A stretch of 64,000 bases of DNA. Source: Fasciolopsis buskii. Taxonomy: Eukaryota; Platyhelminthes; Trematoda; Plagiorchiida; Fasciolidae. Location: positions 98,467-162,466 of the forward strand of contig LUCM01000560.1 of the NCBI GenBank assembly GCA_008360955.1, given 5' to 3'. Shown here piece by piece: positions 9,995 through 20,744 of this stretch. Position 1 is the stretch's first letter. Each line of letters opens with the position of its first letter. The notes beneath the pieces were generated by a model that was not told where the DNA came from, searched no databases, and saw nothing but the letters and a program-made list of their open reading frames with translations. The translations under genes were made by a program, and so were the position numbers.

Positions 9995-12900
9995 GAGCTG
10001 GGAATTTAAAAATTTAAATTTTCATTCGACTCATAACTGCTTATTCGAATCAAACGAGGTCTAAACAGAGTTACACAATGGAAAGGCTCGTAGGTTCACA
10101 ACAGGCTGCTGGCCAGTTAAACCTTATGAAATCCGACCCAAATAATTGCACAGAACAAACAGAATTCATCGTTACTTTCAGTGGACAGGTGTTATCGATA
10201 CTTCGCACGATCATTTCGTCAGTGCTTTCTCTATCGTTAGTTAGTGCGAGGTGAACGAAACGTAATATGGAAATACCACATCAACGGAAAATATATGGGG
10301 TTTTGCCGTGTTATTTTGGCGATTAGCAGATTATTGCACCTTCAGTTCACTTACGATTTGTATGCAAGCCTATTACTGATCGGCACAGTCACAAAGTAAA
10401 CACTTGACAAAAATGTTATGGTTAACAGATTTGTTATTTTGGTAGACAAGTAAATTTAAGTTTTCTGCTCCCCAAGAACACGCAGGCTCATCGATTTCTC
10501 TTAGCGACGACCTTCGTCTATGGTCTATTGGGATCCTGGGAGCTGTCTGCCTGGTAATCTTCGATACACAGCGAGAATTCCCATAGGAATCTGCATTTGA
10601 AAAACCGTAAGCTGTTATATGCTAACCACTCAGATTCGGCTAACTCCCATAAGGCTTTTACATCTCAGATATTTGCTTCAATTGGATTAGGAAGAAAACA
10701 GTCTGAACGAACATTGAATCCATACCTCAAATGCTAATCAAAGTAGCACTTGAAAACTGAATTGTTTGTTTTCTGTTCTGGCTTTCATAATACACAGTGA
10801 ACAAGCATGAACTGGGAATTGGTTTACGCCAGCACGCAGTTCTACTCCGACCGTCATTCACAGAATGCGACTGTTTGAATTAATGCATAGTCGATATCGA
10901 TCAGACAGTCTAGTTAAAATACGTTCATTTGGCAGAATCAAAATGGAACAATGATCATTAGTTATTGGCCAAATATCAATGGAAGCATCTGTTTGTCACA
11001 CATTCAAGACTCTTCGACCTTGTTTGAACACATCTTACTGGTTTACAGACAGACACCTAAAAGGTGAGTATGATTTTCCCGAAATGTGACAGCAACCGAG
11101 ACAATAAGTCCAACTACACTGAACACTGGGCCTCGGTAGGGAGGGGGCGGAGAGTCGTTGGGGTAGAGACGACAAGGGGATGAGGAGTTAGTGCGAAAAT
11201 GATGAGCAAATATCACAAGAAAAACATTGAACAGACAATGACACACAATAATATTGCCAGTTCAGTTCCAGACATCATATTTGACCTGAATGTATAAGAA
11301 ACTTGACAAAGTACACCATTTGAATCGGAGTATCCAAAAATTAGATTTGTTTTTTAGAAAATTAAACCATAAGGTGATCATGTCTGTTATACAATCTATG
11401 GTTTCAGCTTATAAGGCAATGAATTCTAGATTTCTCTTATTCGACAGTGATCAGCGCAGCTACAGTCAAATGTTTCCAAAATGTACTATAATGATGTGGC
11501 AAGTGAAACGGAAAAATGATGTAACAATTCGTTTATTCTCTTTCCAATGCTTGATATCAAATAATTTTTCAAATAAAGGAACATATCCTGATGTGCTGAA
11601 ATTTCGGAGTTGTATGCTTATGTTGGCAATTCTAAGCCAGTAGGTGGCGTGTGCGCACAGTACTTTCGAAGACTTTCACCAGTCCGATTGTATCCAAGCG
11701 CGCTTTCTCGTAAAACGGTCATTGGCATCGGACAAATGTGTAGCAATCGTCAAAGTTTGCCACTCAGTAGAACAGCGCAGCTCAAGGTCGAACAGATTCT
11801 GTAATGTGCTAATCCACTGAACTCTTAATTACTCTCTAAACCAAGCACATACACGAAAAGAAGCCCACGCGAACCTCAACTTCAGTGATAACAGCCTGGA
11901 ACGTTTGACAAACAACGAAACTGGTAGATGTCAACAAATTTTGTCGCTCAGTTTGACCAAACAAGTTACCAGGCCACAGTAACGAATTCTAATTTTTAAC
12001 CCGACGGGTGAAAGTAGTTTAGACATGTTGGCTGCTGACACATTTCGACGAGACAAAGAGAGTGGCCCGATGGAGATTAGTGAGAGGAAACACTCGTGCG
12101 GTGAAATAAAAACAACCGACTAACAGGCAGGGAAAAATAAGTCAAGGTTGGGGATTCCAGACAATATAATTAGGATGCAGACAGATATGTCTATTAAATA
12201 TATTTATATGGCAGGTTAAAGGGTAATGTTCCTTCTCATAACTGGTTCACTTGGATAGCATTGGTTTATCCGCTGGGTTGGGCGACTAGATTGCAAACTT
12301 CTGACTACTAATCTAGGTGACAGCATCAATGTTAGACGGTCATGGCAAATGCTTGCTTGCTTCCATCAGCTTATATTGGCCACCCCATTACCTTGGGCAT
12401 CGACTTGCCAATTTGGTTGAGGTAGACAGGGTAGATGTGCCAGCCATTTGCCTTTGTTCTTTAACGCAAGCGGCTAATTCTCCTGCTGGTGTATGCAGGT
12501 TGGTTCTTCAATCATGTTGGCAAGTAAATGTGGTTCAGGGCTATATGGTTTTATCTATGAAGACCGGCAATCCTCAGGAAACTTCAATGAATGCTTTGCA
12601 TGTCGTCGAGAGTCAATATTTCCATTTTCGAAATGGAATCCGTGTCCTTCTCTGTCTTTTTGGGTCGACTCCAGGTGGAAGGCCCAATGTGTCTTCGTCG
12701 ACAACTAGCGTCCCTGAAATTGTGTCGGTGATGTTTCCCTGTCTCCAGTGCAGTGCATTTCGCTGTCTTCGTAATCAGTCTGATGGCTGACGGTGGCTCG
12801 ATTTCTGTTCTGTTTTGTGTTTGTTCCCTGCTTTTCAACAGAACCGTCTTTAGAGTAGTCGCTGGCACATGATCTACCTCGACTTCATGGAGGTGAGTTG

Positions 12901-15900
12901 TCTCGCCGACACTTCCTAGGACAGCTCGTTTTCTGTTGTTCCGCAATGATGTCTCGGTGTTGCTTCTTATCGGTGCTTTGTCTAACAAGAATTCAAGCAA
13001 AGCATATGAGTCACGCGTGGGTGGAAGTCAAAAAGGCCACTGGCCACCGTATCTCGTCTAACTCTTTCACTCAAACCAGCCTATCGGCACCTAGGAACAG
13101 ATAAAAAAGGAACCAGGATAAGCGGAAGAAGGCAGGCAGACATTCCCCTAAGATCACCTAGATCGGAGCTGAAATGTTTGAGTTTGAACTTCTCAGCTGA
13201 GAGAACATACGCCTTCAAGCTTCAGGCTAGGGAATGCCTGTTCTCCATCTCGCAATATAGTGAGCCCTGGCCGCTATGGTGCGTGCTCCTTCTACTGCAC
13301 CCATTAGTGAGGTAGTTCAACCGTGTTAAAACTACGCGATGTCTGAACAAGAATTTCACAGACTAGGTAAACTGAATCTGCAATTTGTATCTTTCTCTAT
13401 GGTCGGAATTGAATTTGGGACAAGACGGAGAGTATCACGCAGTTGGACAATCGTTTTCGTGAAAGCACTACCGTGATAGAAGAAATAATAATCGAACTTT
13501 GCAAACATAAAAAATTACTATTGTCAACCCGGTATCTGACTTTCCTCGAAAGGTTATGAGTAAACTGTTATCTTCTGCCTCCGTGGTTCGCTCCCCATTT
13601 GTAACAAACGATCTAATCGATTTTAAAATATTCGTTTTCTGGACCAACGAATTTACTGATTACAGTCCAGTGTTGATTTTCGATCAGATCAACGTATCAA
13701 TAGTGATTGGCTGCACGGTTGCAAGCGTTGTACAGACAAACCTAACAAGTATCATGTGACTTCTTCGTGCCGTTCCTCTTGAATATTTCACGCACTAGAA
13801 ATTTCCAGTCAGCATATGTAGAATCGCTTTTTGGTCACGTTTCCCGGCTCTAATGGAATCAGGAAGGCTGAATTAATGGGGCCGCACTGTACACATGTAT
13901 ACATGCACAAACAAACATTCTGCCTGCTGCTATCAAAATCTCTCGATTATCAGGTCGGAACAGATTACGCGTTGAGCCAAACTACCTAACAACATTGATG
14001 GATTCATATTTTCTTAAACTCAGCCAACGACGACCAGCAGAGGCAGGAACACACATGATCAAGTTTGTATCGGAACATAGCCTTTTCCAATTCTTCCTTG
14101 AGGAACCAACTTCTCCGGTTGACAAGACAGCTTGGGCGACACTCCCGGTAAAAAAAAGTACGAAATGAATGACAAAAAATAATCCACCAACTTGGACATT
14201 ACTCAATAGGGAGACTGATTTGAGTTTTGCCGTATGAAAGTAAAGCAACTGGAATTAGTGACATAATAAAATGTTGCAAATAAGTACAACCCACAACAAT
14301 CATTTGAAGCCTCATCAGTTCATCACCATAGCTCAACCCTTGTGTCGAATGGTATAGCAGTGTTCAAATGTCTGTTTCTGCTTTTGTGCGAATAGGGATT
14401 TTCATCGATTTAGCAAATGCTGAAATGAAATTCTAACTCCAATGCTTGTATTGTCAACTTTTGCGAATAAAGCAAGCAAACAATAAACGAAGTCCAGAAT
14501 CGCAGTAGCGTTTTTTCGTTACCACATGGTCATTTGAAAGCCAATCGCGGTATTCCCGCAATTTGCAATCTGACTAATCCGAGAGAAGTCGTGTACTTGT
14601 TCAGATTCAACCCACACACTGACCCGTTGGTTTCAACCACATTGTCCCATGCTGTCAGTGGATTTTAGTTTCCCTAAATTGGGTCTAAGTTAAATCGTTG
14701 CTGTAATTTATTGATAATTTGCTTCCGACAGTGAGACAGAGCGAAGGCCGTTGGTTCTTTTTCATTTTAAAATTAATTGATAAATGTTACTAGCGATTCC
14801 TGAATCGTTGGCTCACTTCCCCTTGGATGGGCAAGTAAGTGAACCTATAACAACCTACATGCAGCATAGATTTCCGACTCATATCGCTTGTTCGAATCTG
14901 AAACCGTGAGGAATACAGTGCATAGTCAAATAAGGGAACAGATCAATGCCTATTGATTTATGGTTTGCAATGCAATCATAGCAGAAGGAAGGCAGAGAGT
15001 GAACTGCCCTCCTCAGACAACCATTTTTACCCCATCTGCTCAAGTTATACATCAATGAACCCGAGTCTACCACGTAGTAGTGGCGTTAAACGTTTGAACT
15101 GAGGTAGCGTTCCAGTTGGAATGCATTGCATGACACAAACCAAATCGAATCAGATGTTCGCTCTCGTTCCACCGATCATAGGTCAAGCTAAAGAACACCT
15201 TTTTGCCCATTCTGCCGGATAGCCTTACACACGGGGCAGATCCGACTAGAAGAACGCCCGTGTAGTCATGAATCTCTCATAAATAAGTCTGGTTAGAGTC
15301 AGTTGGTATTGTTGTGTAGATAGGATACAACCTGTGACCACTCAGAAATATGGCAGCGGTAGGCAGTAATGGTAAGGCTCGTACATGGACTCAGTGACCC
15401 TTATTCGAAAAAACGTTGGATAGGATTAAGGCGAAAAATTGGGCCGATTAATATGTTGCCGTTATACTCTGTGAACAAACAGAGTGATGAAGTGGTACAC
15501 TTTAAGACATTTACTCTGGAGGGGAGCTTTTAAGCGGTAAAACCACTATATTGGTTGATCTGCCCAGCAAAAAGGCATAAAGAATTTCAGCTGAGTCGAA
15601 ATCAGGACTTAATACGAGTTGCACTTCTGGAAAACTAGACATTCAGGGTTTGATGTATTCGAGCTGGAAATCTCATTTTATTAGGTGCATTGCATGTCTT
15701 ATTACACTGGCCATATGCTATGCCATTTTTTCTATGGTTATCTTTGAGTACATCCAATCTTATTTTTACATACCTTCAACTGTCTTACTCGGCAGAGTGG
15801 ACTCTCCTCAAAACACTGCTCGACGAATGTCTTGTCGTCACGGCTTCACTTAAAATGGTTATCTGCTGGAAAGGTGTGGAAAAATTTTGAAGAAAAAGTA

Positions 15901-17060
15901 ATGGACTATATCCGCGAAAGGTCAGTCCCCTGGTCATTTTCATTTCGGCAGTTTAGTCTGCATTCCGGAATTTATTAAAACAATCCAACTTTATTTAGCG
16001 AATAATTTTACTTTTTTGTTTCACCATTACCTCGGTGTTTCCGTAAATTGGATACACAGTACATTTACGTCATTTTGGCCCCACATATCACGTGACACCC
16101 TCCGTTTTGCATCCAGGAGTGATTCAGTAAGCTCCAATCAGTTTGACTGAATTATGCATTTCCCGTGCTGCTGTTCAGAAAGGCATTTCCCCCAGATCGA
16201 TCAATGGTAATCATTCATCGTGCACGCCTAAGCTTAATTTCCCTGGGGTTCTTCTCGTCGGATCCGACCTTTCTGTCACTTTTTTGGGCTATATCTGGAT
16301 AACGTGCTGACAACCTGTGCAAATTAGTTTGGTTTCACATTTTTACCATCCTTGTTAGAATGACACGTGATTACCCTGGCTCATTTGTCAGTCTTGTGAT
16401 CATTAACAGAGTAAATAGTGCACTGGTGGTCACGAGAAAATCTAGGTCGTCATTCGACGTGATCATTCTGTACACACATAGCCGTCCGGTTGGTACGCTG
16501 ATGGAACAGGGTCAGGTGTCTGGTCTACCAATCAGAACGCAATAGTAAGCCATCAGCTCAGAATAAATCAAACATGGGTCCTCGAGGTTTTTACTGTACT
16601 GTAAAATTTGGCGATTGATTTGTGAGCTGTACGAAAGATTATTACATACTTGCAACTGGTTTTTCGAAAATTGACAAATAATGTAGTTACATGTACGTAG
16701 TAAATGTAATTTGGTGGTATGAATTTGATTCCCATGGGCTATCCTGCAACTTACACTTACCAAATACCTAGTAGGTGGAGATGGCCTGTTTCGCGGCCGG
16801 TACTCTCCAACTCGCTTCTTAGTGTGTCACATCTTGGGACAATGAAATGCGGCTTCAGTGGGTGACTGTGTGTCTACCCCCAATTACAGATGCTCACCTG
16901 GGCAAGCTGCTAGCAACCCTCAGATTGATTTTACTGTGTGGTTCCCCGTGGCGAGCGAAACTAAGTATCCAGCATTACAGAAGATGAGGAGTTCTTTGAC
17001 TAACTGTATAGTTAACGAGCTCCAATTCTTAGTGTGGATGGAGCGTTGTTGAAAGAACTT
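9995..17060. other. Long stretch with no recognised gene
   Basis: The longest frame is 157 codons on the plus strand at 12,317-12,790. It faces a 138-codon minus-strand frame, and neither resembles a known family. A possible 15-nt micro-exon sits at 11,049-11,063. Nothing else stands out. Much of this could be intron of the receptor gene whose membrane exon lies further right, but no upstream extracellular exon could be identified. Confidence 0.4.
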
Positions 17061-17074
17061 GGTGAAGTATATAT

Positions 17075-17135
17075 ATATAATGTTTACCGAGCCAATTCTG
17101 TTCACTCATCCAGGTACTACTTACAATTTCTTTAT
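17075..17135 (+). repeat. Partial copy of the 3' flank of the hammerhead repeat
   Basis: TTCACTCATCCAGGTACTAC followed by TTACAAT parallels TTCGCTCATCCAAATACTAC followed by TTACTGT in the copy about 320 bp further right. A TA run precedes it. No ribozyme core is visible, so this is a truncated or very old unit. Confidence 0.45.
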
Positions 17136-17344
17136 ATACATATTTATATTCTGGTGGCATTCTGCCCTCTTTCCTAAGGTTGGCTCAGCCCAACTGACAG
17201 AGAATTATCAACGAATCACAGTTGTGGTTCTTCTGTGGACTCTTCGACGAAGAACTTCCATACACACTCCTGATGCGACAGATTCGATTCTGATCAGACA
17301 TATGAATTTGGAGTGTACAAGTATGTGGATGTTTGGACAAGAGA

Positions 17345-17440
17345 GCACCGGGTACGCATACCTGACGAGCGACATTAACCGCGAAACCGGTCTTGTGCTC
17401 CCGGTGAAGTTTTGTTCGCTCATCCAAATACTACTTACTG
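17345..17440 (+). ncRNA. Hammerhead ribozyme (type I fold, one stem-I mismatch)
   Basis: The parts of a hammerhead are all present in order. Outer stem I is CACCGGG (17,346-17,352) with CCCGGTG (17,400-17,406), 7 perfect pairs. After a small internal loop, inner stem I is GCATAC (17,356-17,361) with TTGTGC (17,393-17,398); five of six pair, and the mismatch is the pair next to the cleavage site. The core CTGACGA lies at 17,362-17,368. Stem II is GCG/CGC (17,369-17,371 and 17,380-17,382) around an 8-nt loop. GAAA is at 17,383-17,386. ACCGGT (17,386-17,391) is palindromic with no loop, so stem III would form only between two molecules. Cleavage would follow C17,392. The degenerate copy at 17.5 kb keeps the pairing base at the mismatch. 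Such short-stem-III hammerheads are known from Penelope-like and SINE-like retroelements of flatworms. The unit continues into GTTTTGTTCG and a TA microsatellite. Confidence 0.72.

Positions 17441-17472
<32 letters not shown>
17441..17472. repeat. TA microsatellite at the 3' end of the hammerhead unit
   Basis: About 16 TA units with one TG interruption. It directly follows the conserved 3' flank of the ribozyme unit, so it may be the element's tail. Confidence 0.85.
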
Positions 17473-17502
17473 ACAAATGGCATGTTCAGCTGTGTAGAAT
17501 TA

Positions 17503-17578
17503 GAGGAAGTGCACCGGGCTACGTTTGTCACGTAAATCGAAAGAACCGCGGAACCGGCCGTGTGCCACTAAGAATCCC
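17503..17578 (+). ncRNA. Second, degenerate hammerhead-repeat copy
   Basis: GCACCGGG at 17,511-17,518 matches the outer stem I of the better copy. AACCGCGGAACCGG followed by CCGTGTGC matches its 3' half, with GAAA changed to GGAA. The CUGANGA core has decayed. The base after the cleavage position is G, which would restore the stem-I pair that is mismatched in the neighbour. It lies about 165 bp downstream of that copy in the same orientation, suggesting tandem or nested insertion. Confidence 0.55.
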
Positions 17579-18621
17579 TTCTTATTCATAGACATATTAA
17601 TGATTATATTTACGCAGGCATACGTAAGCATGTTTCCCGTGTGCTGCACCTATGCAAAACAAGCACAAAAAGAAGGATCAGAAAGTAAAAAGTGCACAAT
17701 TTTTCGGTTAGTCAATCAATCTTCATCGTTACCTATGCCGAGGGACTCGGTGTTTTTCCGGACTGGGTAAGAACCTCTCCCCAGCAGGGCTGAACGCTCG
17801 AAACAGTCAGCATTTTACGTGGAAAAAGGCCTTCCAACTGAATATGCTTTTTCTGTTCAGGCATGTCAACCAGGTACGGTCCGCCTGATGTGTAGTTCGA
17901 GGTAAAATAAATCAACTAGTCACTTAGTCCTGGATTCAAATAGACAAATAATTGTCCAAGTGAATATTCCACTGACCGGTAGCTCGGCACCCAATTTGAT
18001 TCCATTAACAGTCGGTACATGTGAATCAGGTTAGTCGTAACCTGGTTTTACAATTTACTTTACAGTCGAACACGCCCGTTTCTCCCAATATGATTAGCTC
18101 AAACATCTAGCAATTCAACGGTTTGATTTGTGATCATAATCAACCTTTTCTGCATCCAAACTGTATCTCGTCAAATTGCTCGCATCGTTGGCGATATGCA
18201 ATTCGAGGACAAAAACCGCATTTACATGGAACATTTTCAAAATCAGTCAAATAATTGCGACCGATGCTCATGGTTCAAGTGAAAAGTTTCTCAACGAAGC
18301 TGTTTGTGAGAACCAGATAGAATTGCGTCCTCACCGTGTGTTGTCTATTTGAGGTCATGCATATCCAGAATCTTTAGTGCAAAAGTCATTAACCCAAATA
18401 CGCCGTTTTCTGTGTTCTTGATTGTATCTGATCGGAACGAAAACAGAGAGAGAGCATTAAACCTACTCGATTCACGCGCATCGCAAACACGTGAAAAGCT
18501 TCTTTAAACGTGTGAGAAATTTGCCGGAAGCAATTACTATCCCACAAATGGACCCAGCTAGGGAACAAGCTCAAAACGATTGACAACATGTCTTTACGGA
18601 ATGGGACCATTCATCAGGAAC

Positions 18622-18702
18622 GTTGCGTGCGTGTGTGTGAGATTCGAAATAGGTGCATGCGTGTGTGCTTGTGCGTGCGTGTGCGTGTGTGTATGTGTGA
18701 GC
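18622..18702. repeat. TG/TGCG-rich simple repeat
   Basis: Imperfect GTGT and GCGTGT runs, interrupted once around 18,641-18,652. Confidence 0.85.
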
Positions 18703-19006
18703 ACAGAAGCAGCATGGTCTGGTAGTGCTTATTTCCTTCTATTGAAGAAATACTACCAAGGATCACTTGATAAAAATGTTTACAAAATCCCGAAATAAAA
18801 ATTGATTGCATCATAAAATGACGACAGAAAGAAAGCACAGACAAACGTTCCACTGACTGGCATATGATTAACGTTTGGCCTAGAATCCAACGAGTCACAC
18901 GAGTGATCACAATCTTAATTTCTCCAACAACTCAATGTGCGGATCGCATTGTGCCAGCTAAAAAACGGACCGGTTGCAAGAAAATGCAATACCACAATAT
19001 ATTACT

Positions 19007-19031
19007 TAATTAATTAATTAGTTAATTAATT
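19007..19031. repeat. TTAA tetranucleotide tract
   Basis: About six TTAA units with one G substitution. Confidence 0.85.
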
Positions 19032-20637
19032 CTTTCTTTGGCGATCTGCTCAATTTGTGCTGAATGAGCTGTCGTGTCGAAATTCACTGTGAACTACCAT
19101 TAAAAAACTAGCCACGGGGTCCGGAACACTGTCTTTTTAAGAATTTTCGCGATCAACGTTTCAGACATGCACAGACTGTGTTGCCTGAGTTTAGTTATTT
19201 CCAAACAAAATCAAGTAGGTAAATGAAAAGTTTGATTTTTGCTGCTAAGAACATGCCACGACAAACGTTCTGATTGGGAGGCTTCTGAAAAAACTGGTCG
19301 GTAAGGGAACTCCGTAAAGTCCAAGCAATTTATAGATGACGAGGAAGACTATCTTATCCGAAACCGATTTAAAATGTAAGATCTGATCGTGCGAAGCATA
19401 ATTCGATCTACCCAAAAATCACTTGTTTCATAAGAATCGGACTTTGCTGATTAAAAATATATAGAATTTAGAACTCCCTTTAGAAATTAAAAGAAAATCT
19501 GAACTATCTGACCTTACACTTTGCAATCAGCATATCCTTGTTTCCACAAAGTCATGTAGTGCATTGATTAAGAGTATTCGTGACTGGATCCTAGAGAATT
19601 GATATTTAGAAACTTAACTTACTGTCCCATTATTTAACGGCATAAATATCCGGTTGTCATTGGGTAATATGAGAATTCATTATTACTTCTCACTAAGTGA
19701 GAACATAGCTATCACAACAGGGTCTCGGATGATGGTAACAGCAAAGCAGAGGAGTCGTATGGTTCTAGCCCAAAATACACTCGTCAAGTTCGTGCTTCTA
19801 CCCTGAACAGAGTGCAAAGCGGGTGAACATTTTGGTGTTCGTAAATGAATATCGCCAGTTTGATAAATAAACCCCTGGCCATCATTCGCATTCGGACTTC
19901 CACCGCTGACGGTCACTTTCTTTCTTGATCATTCGGCTAGTCCGGTTAGACACTCATCAGTGGGAATATCTGTGGCATATTTGCATTTTTCAATGTCCTG
20001 TTGAATACCACGTTGTGTATCCTCGTTGAAAGAAATCTATACCTTAAGACGATCTTTTTAAGCTTCTTCGCTCGTTGTTGTCCTTATGACCTAGTTACAA
20101 TGGATAGCGATGACAACTGCTCACAGTTAAACAGTACTTAATGTTGCAATTCAATGGCGAACGATAGTGGCTCATCATTGATCCATCGCCAACCAATTCA
20201 ATCCTGATTGTTTGTCACGCGACAATCAGTAGGTCATATCTGCGTGATCGGATCCGTAAGATCATGATGGAAACCGGGATCAACGCTCACTTGTGTCTGC
20301 GGATCTTTCAACAAGGTCAAGCCTTATTTTAGGTTGAGCAATAGATTTCCGAGTCTCTTTCACACTAGTTCTGTCGTACTTTTTGTTAAGTGCCTAGAAA
20401 TATTCAGCTTATTATCAGTATTTCTAGGGCTGCACAAATGTGTGGATATTCTCCATGGAAAACTATGACGCACTCCTTGCAAAACGACAACTTTTACCAT
20501 TATTCATTATGCCAGGCTTCATGTATAAGTCCAACGAAAGCAGCATGTCCCATAGCTGCGGAACCCACTACACCAGCAAAGGGGCAATCGACAGCTACGA
20601 CCTTGAAAATTGGGGTGTCACAGAACCACGAAAGCAA

Positions 20638-20712
20638 ACGGCGGACCTGGGGTTAGAACCGCTGCAATTACGGTAACAGAGACTTATCCATTCGATCATC
20701 AACCGTCTTCCA
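20638..20712 (-). repeat. tRNA-derived SINE-like repeat, family II
   Basis: GACCTGGGGTTAGAACCGC, complementary to a B box, is followed by GGTAACAGAGACTTATCC and ATTCGATCATC. The order and spacing parallel the copy at 24,215-24,330. Confidence 0.5.
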
Positions 20713-20744
20713 TCTGTCCTGTTCAGTGGGATGCAGTGTACGTA

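Larger units (their letters stand above)
17580..20630. other. No gene recognised; simple repeats only
   Basis: It contains the TG-rich and TTAA-rich tracts listed separately. The remaining frames are short and unremarkable. Confidence 0.45.

Noticed and set aside
12317..13000. Overlapping 157-codon plus and 138-codon minus frames
   Set aside because: No recognisable domain, no splice borders, and open frames on both strands are what chance plus composition would give.
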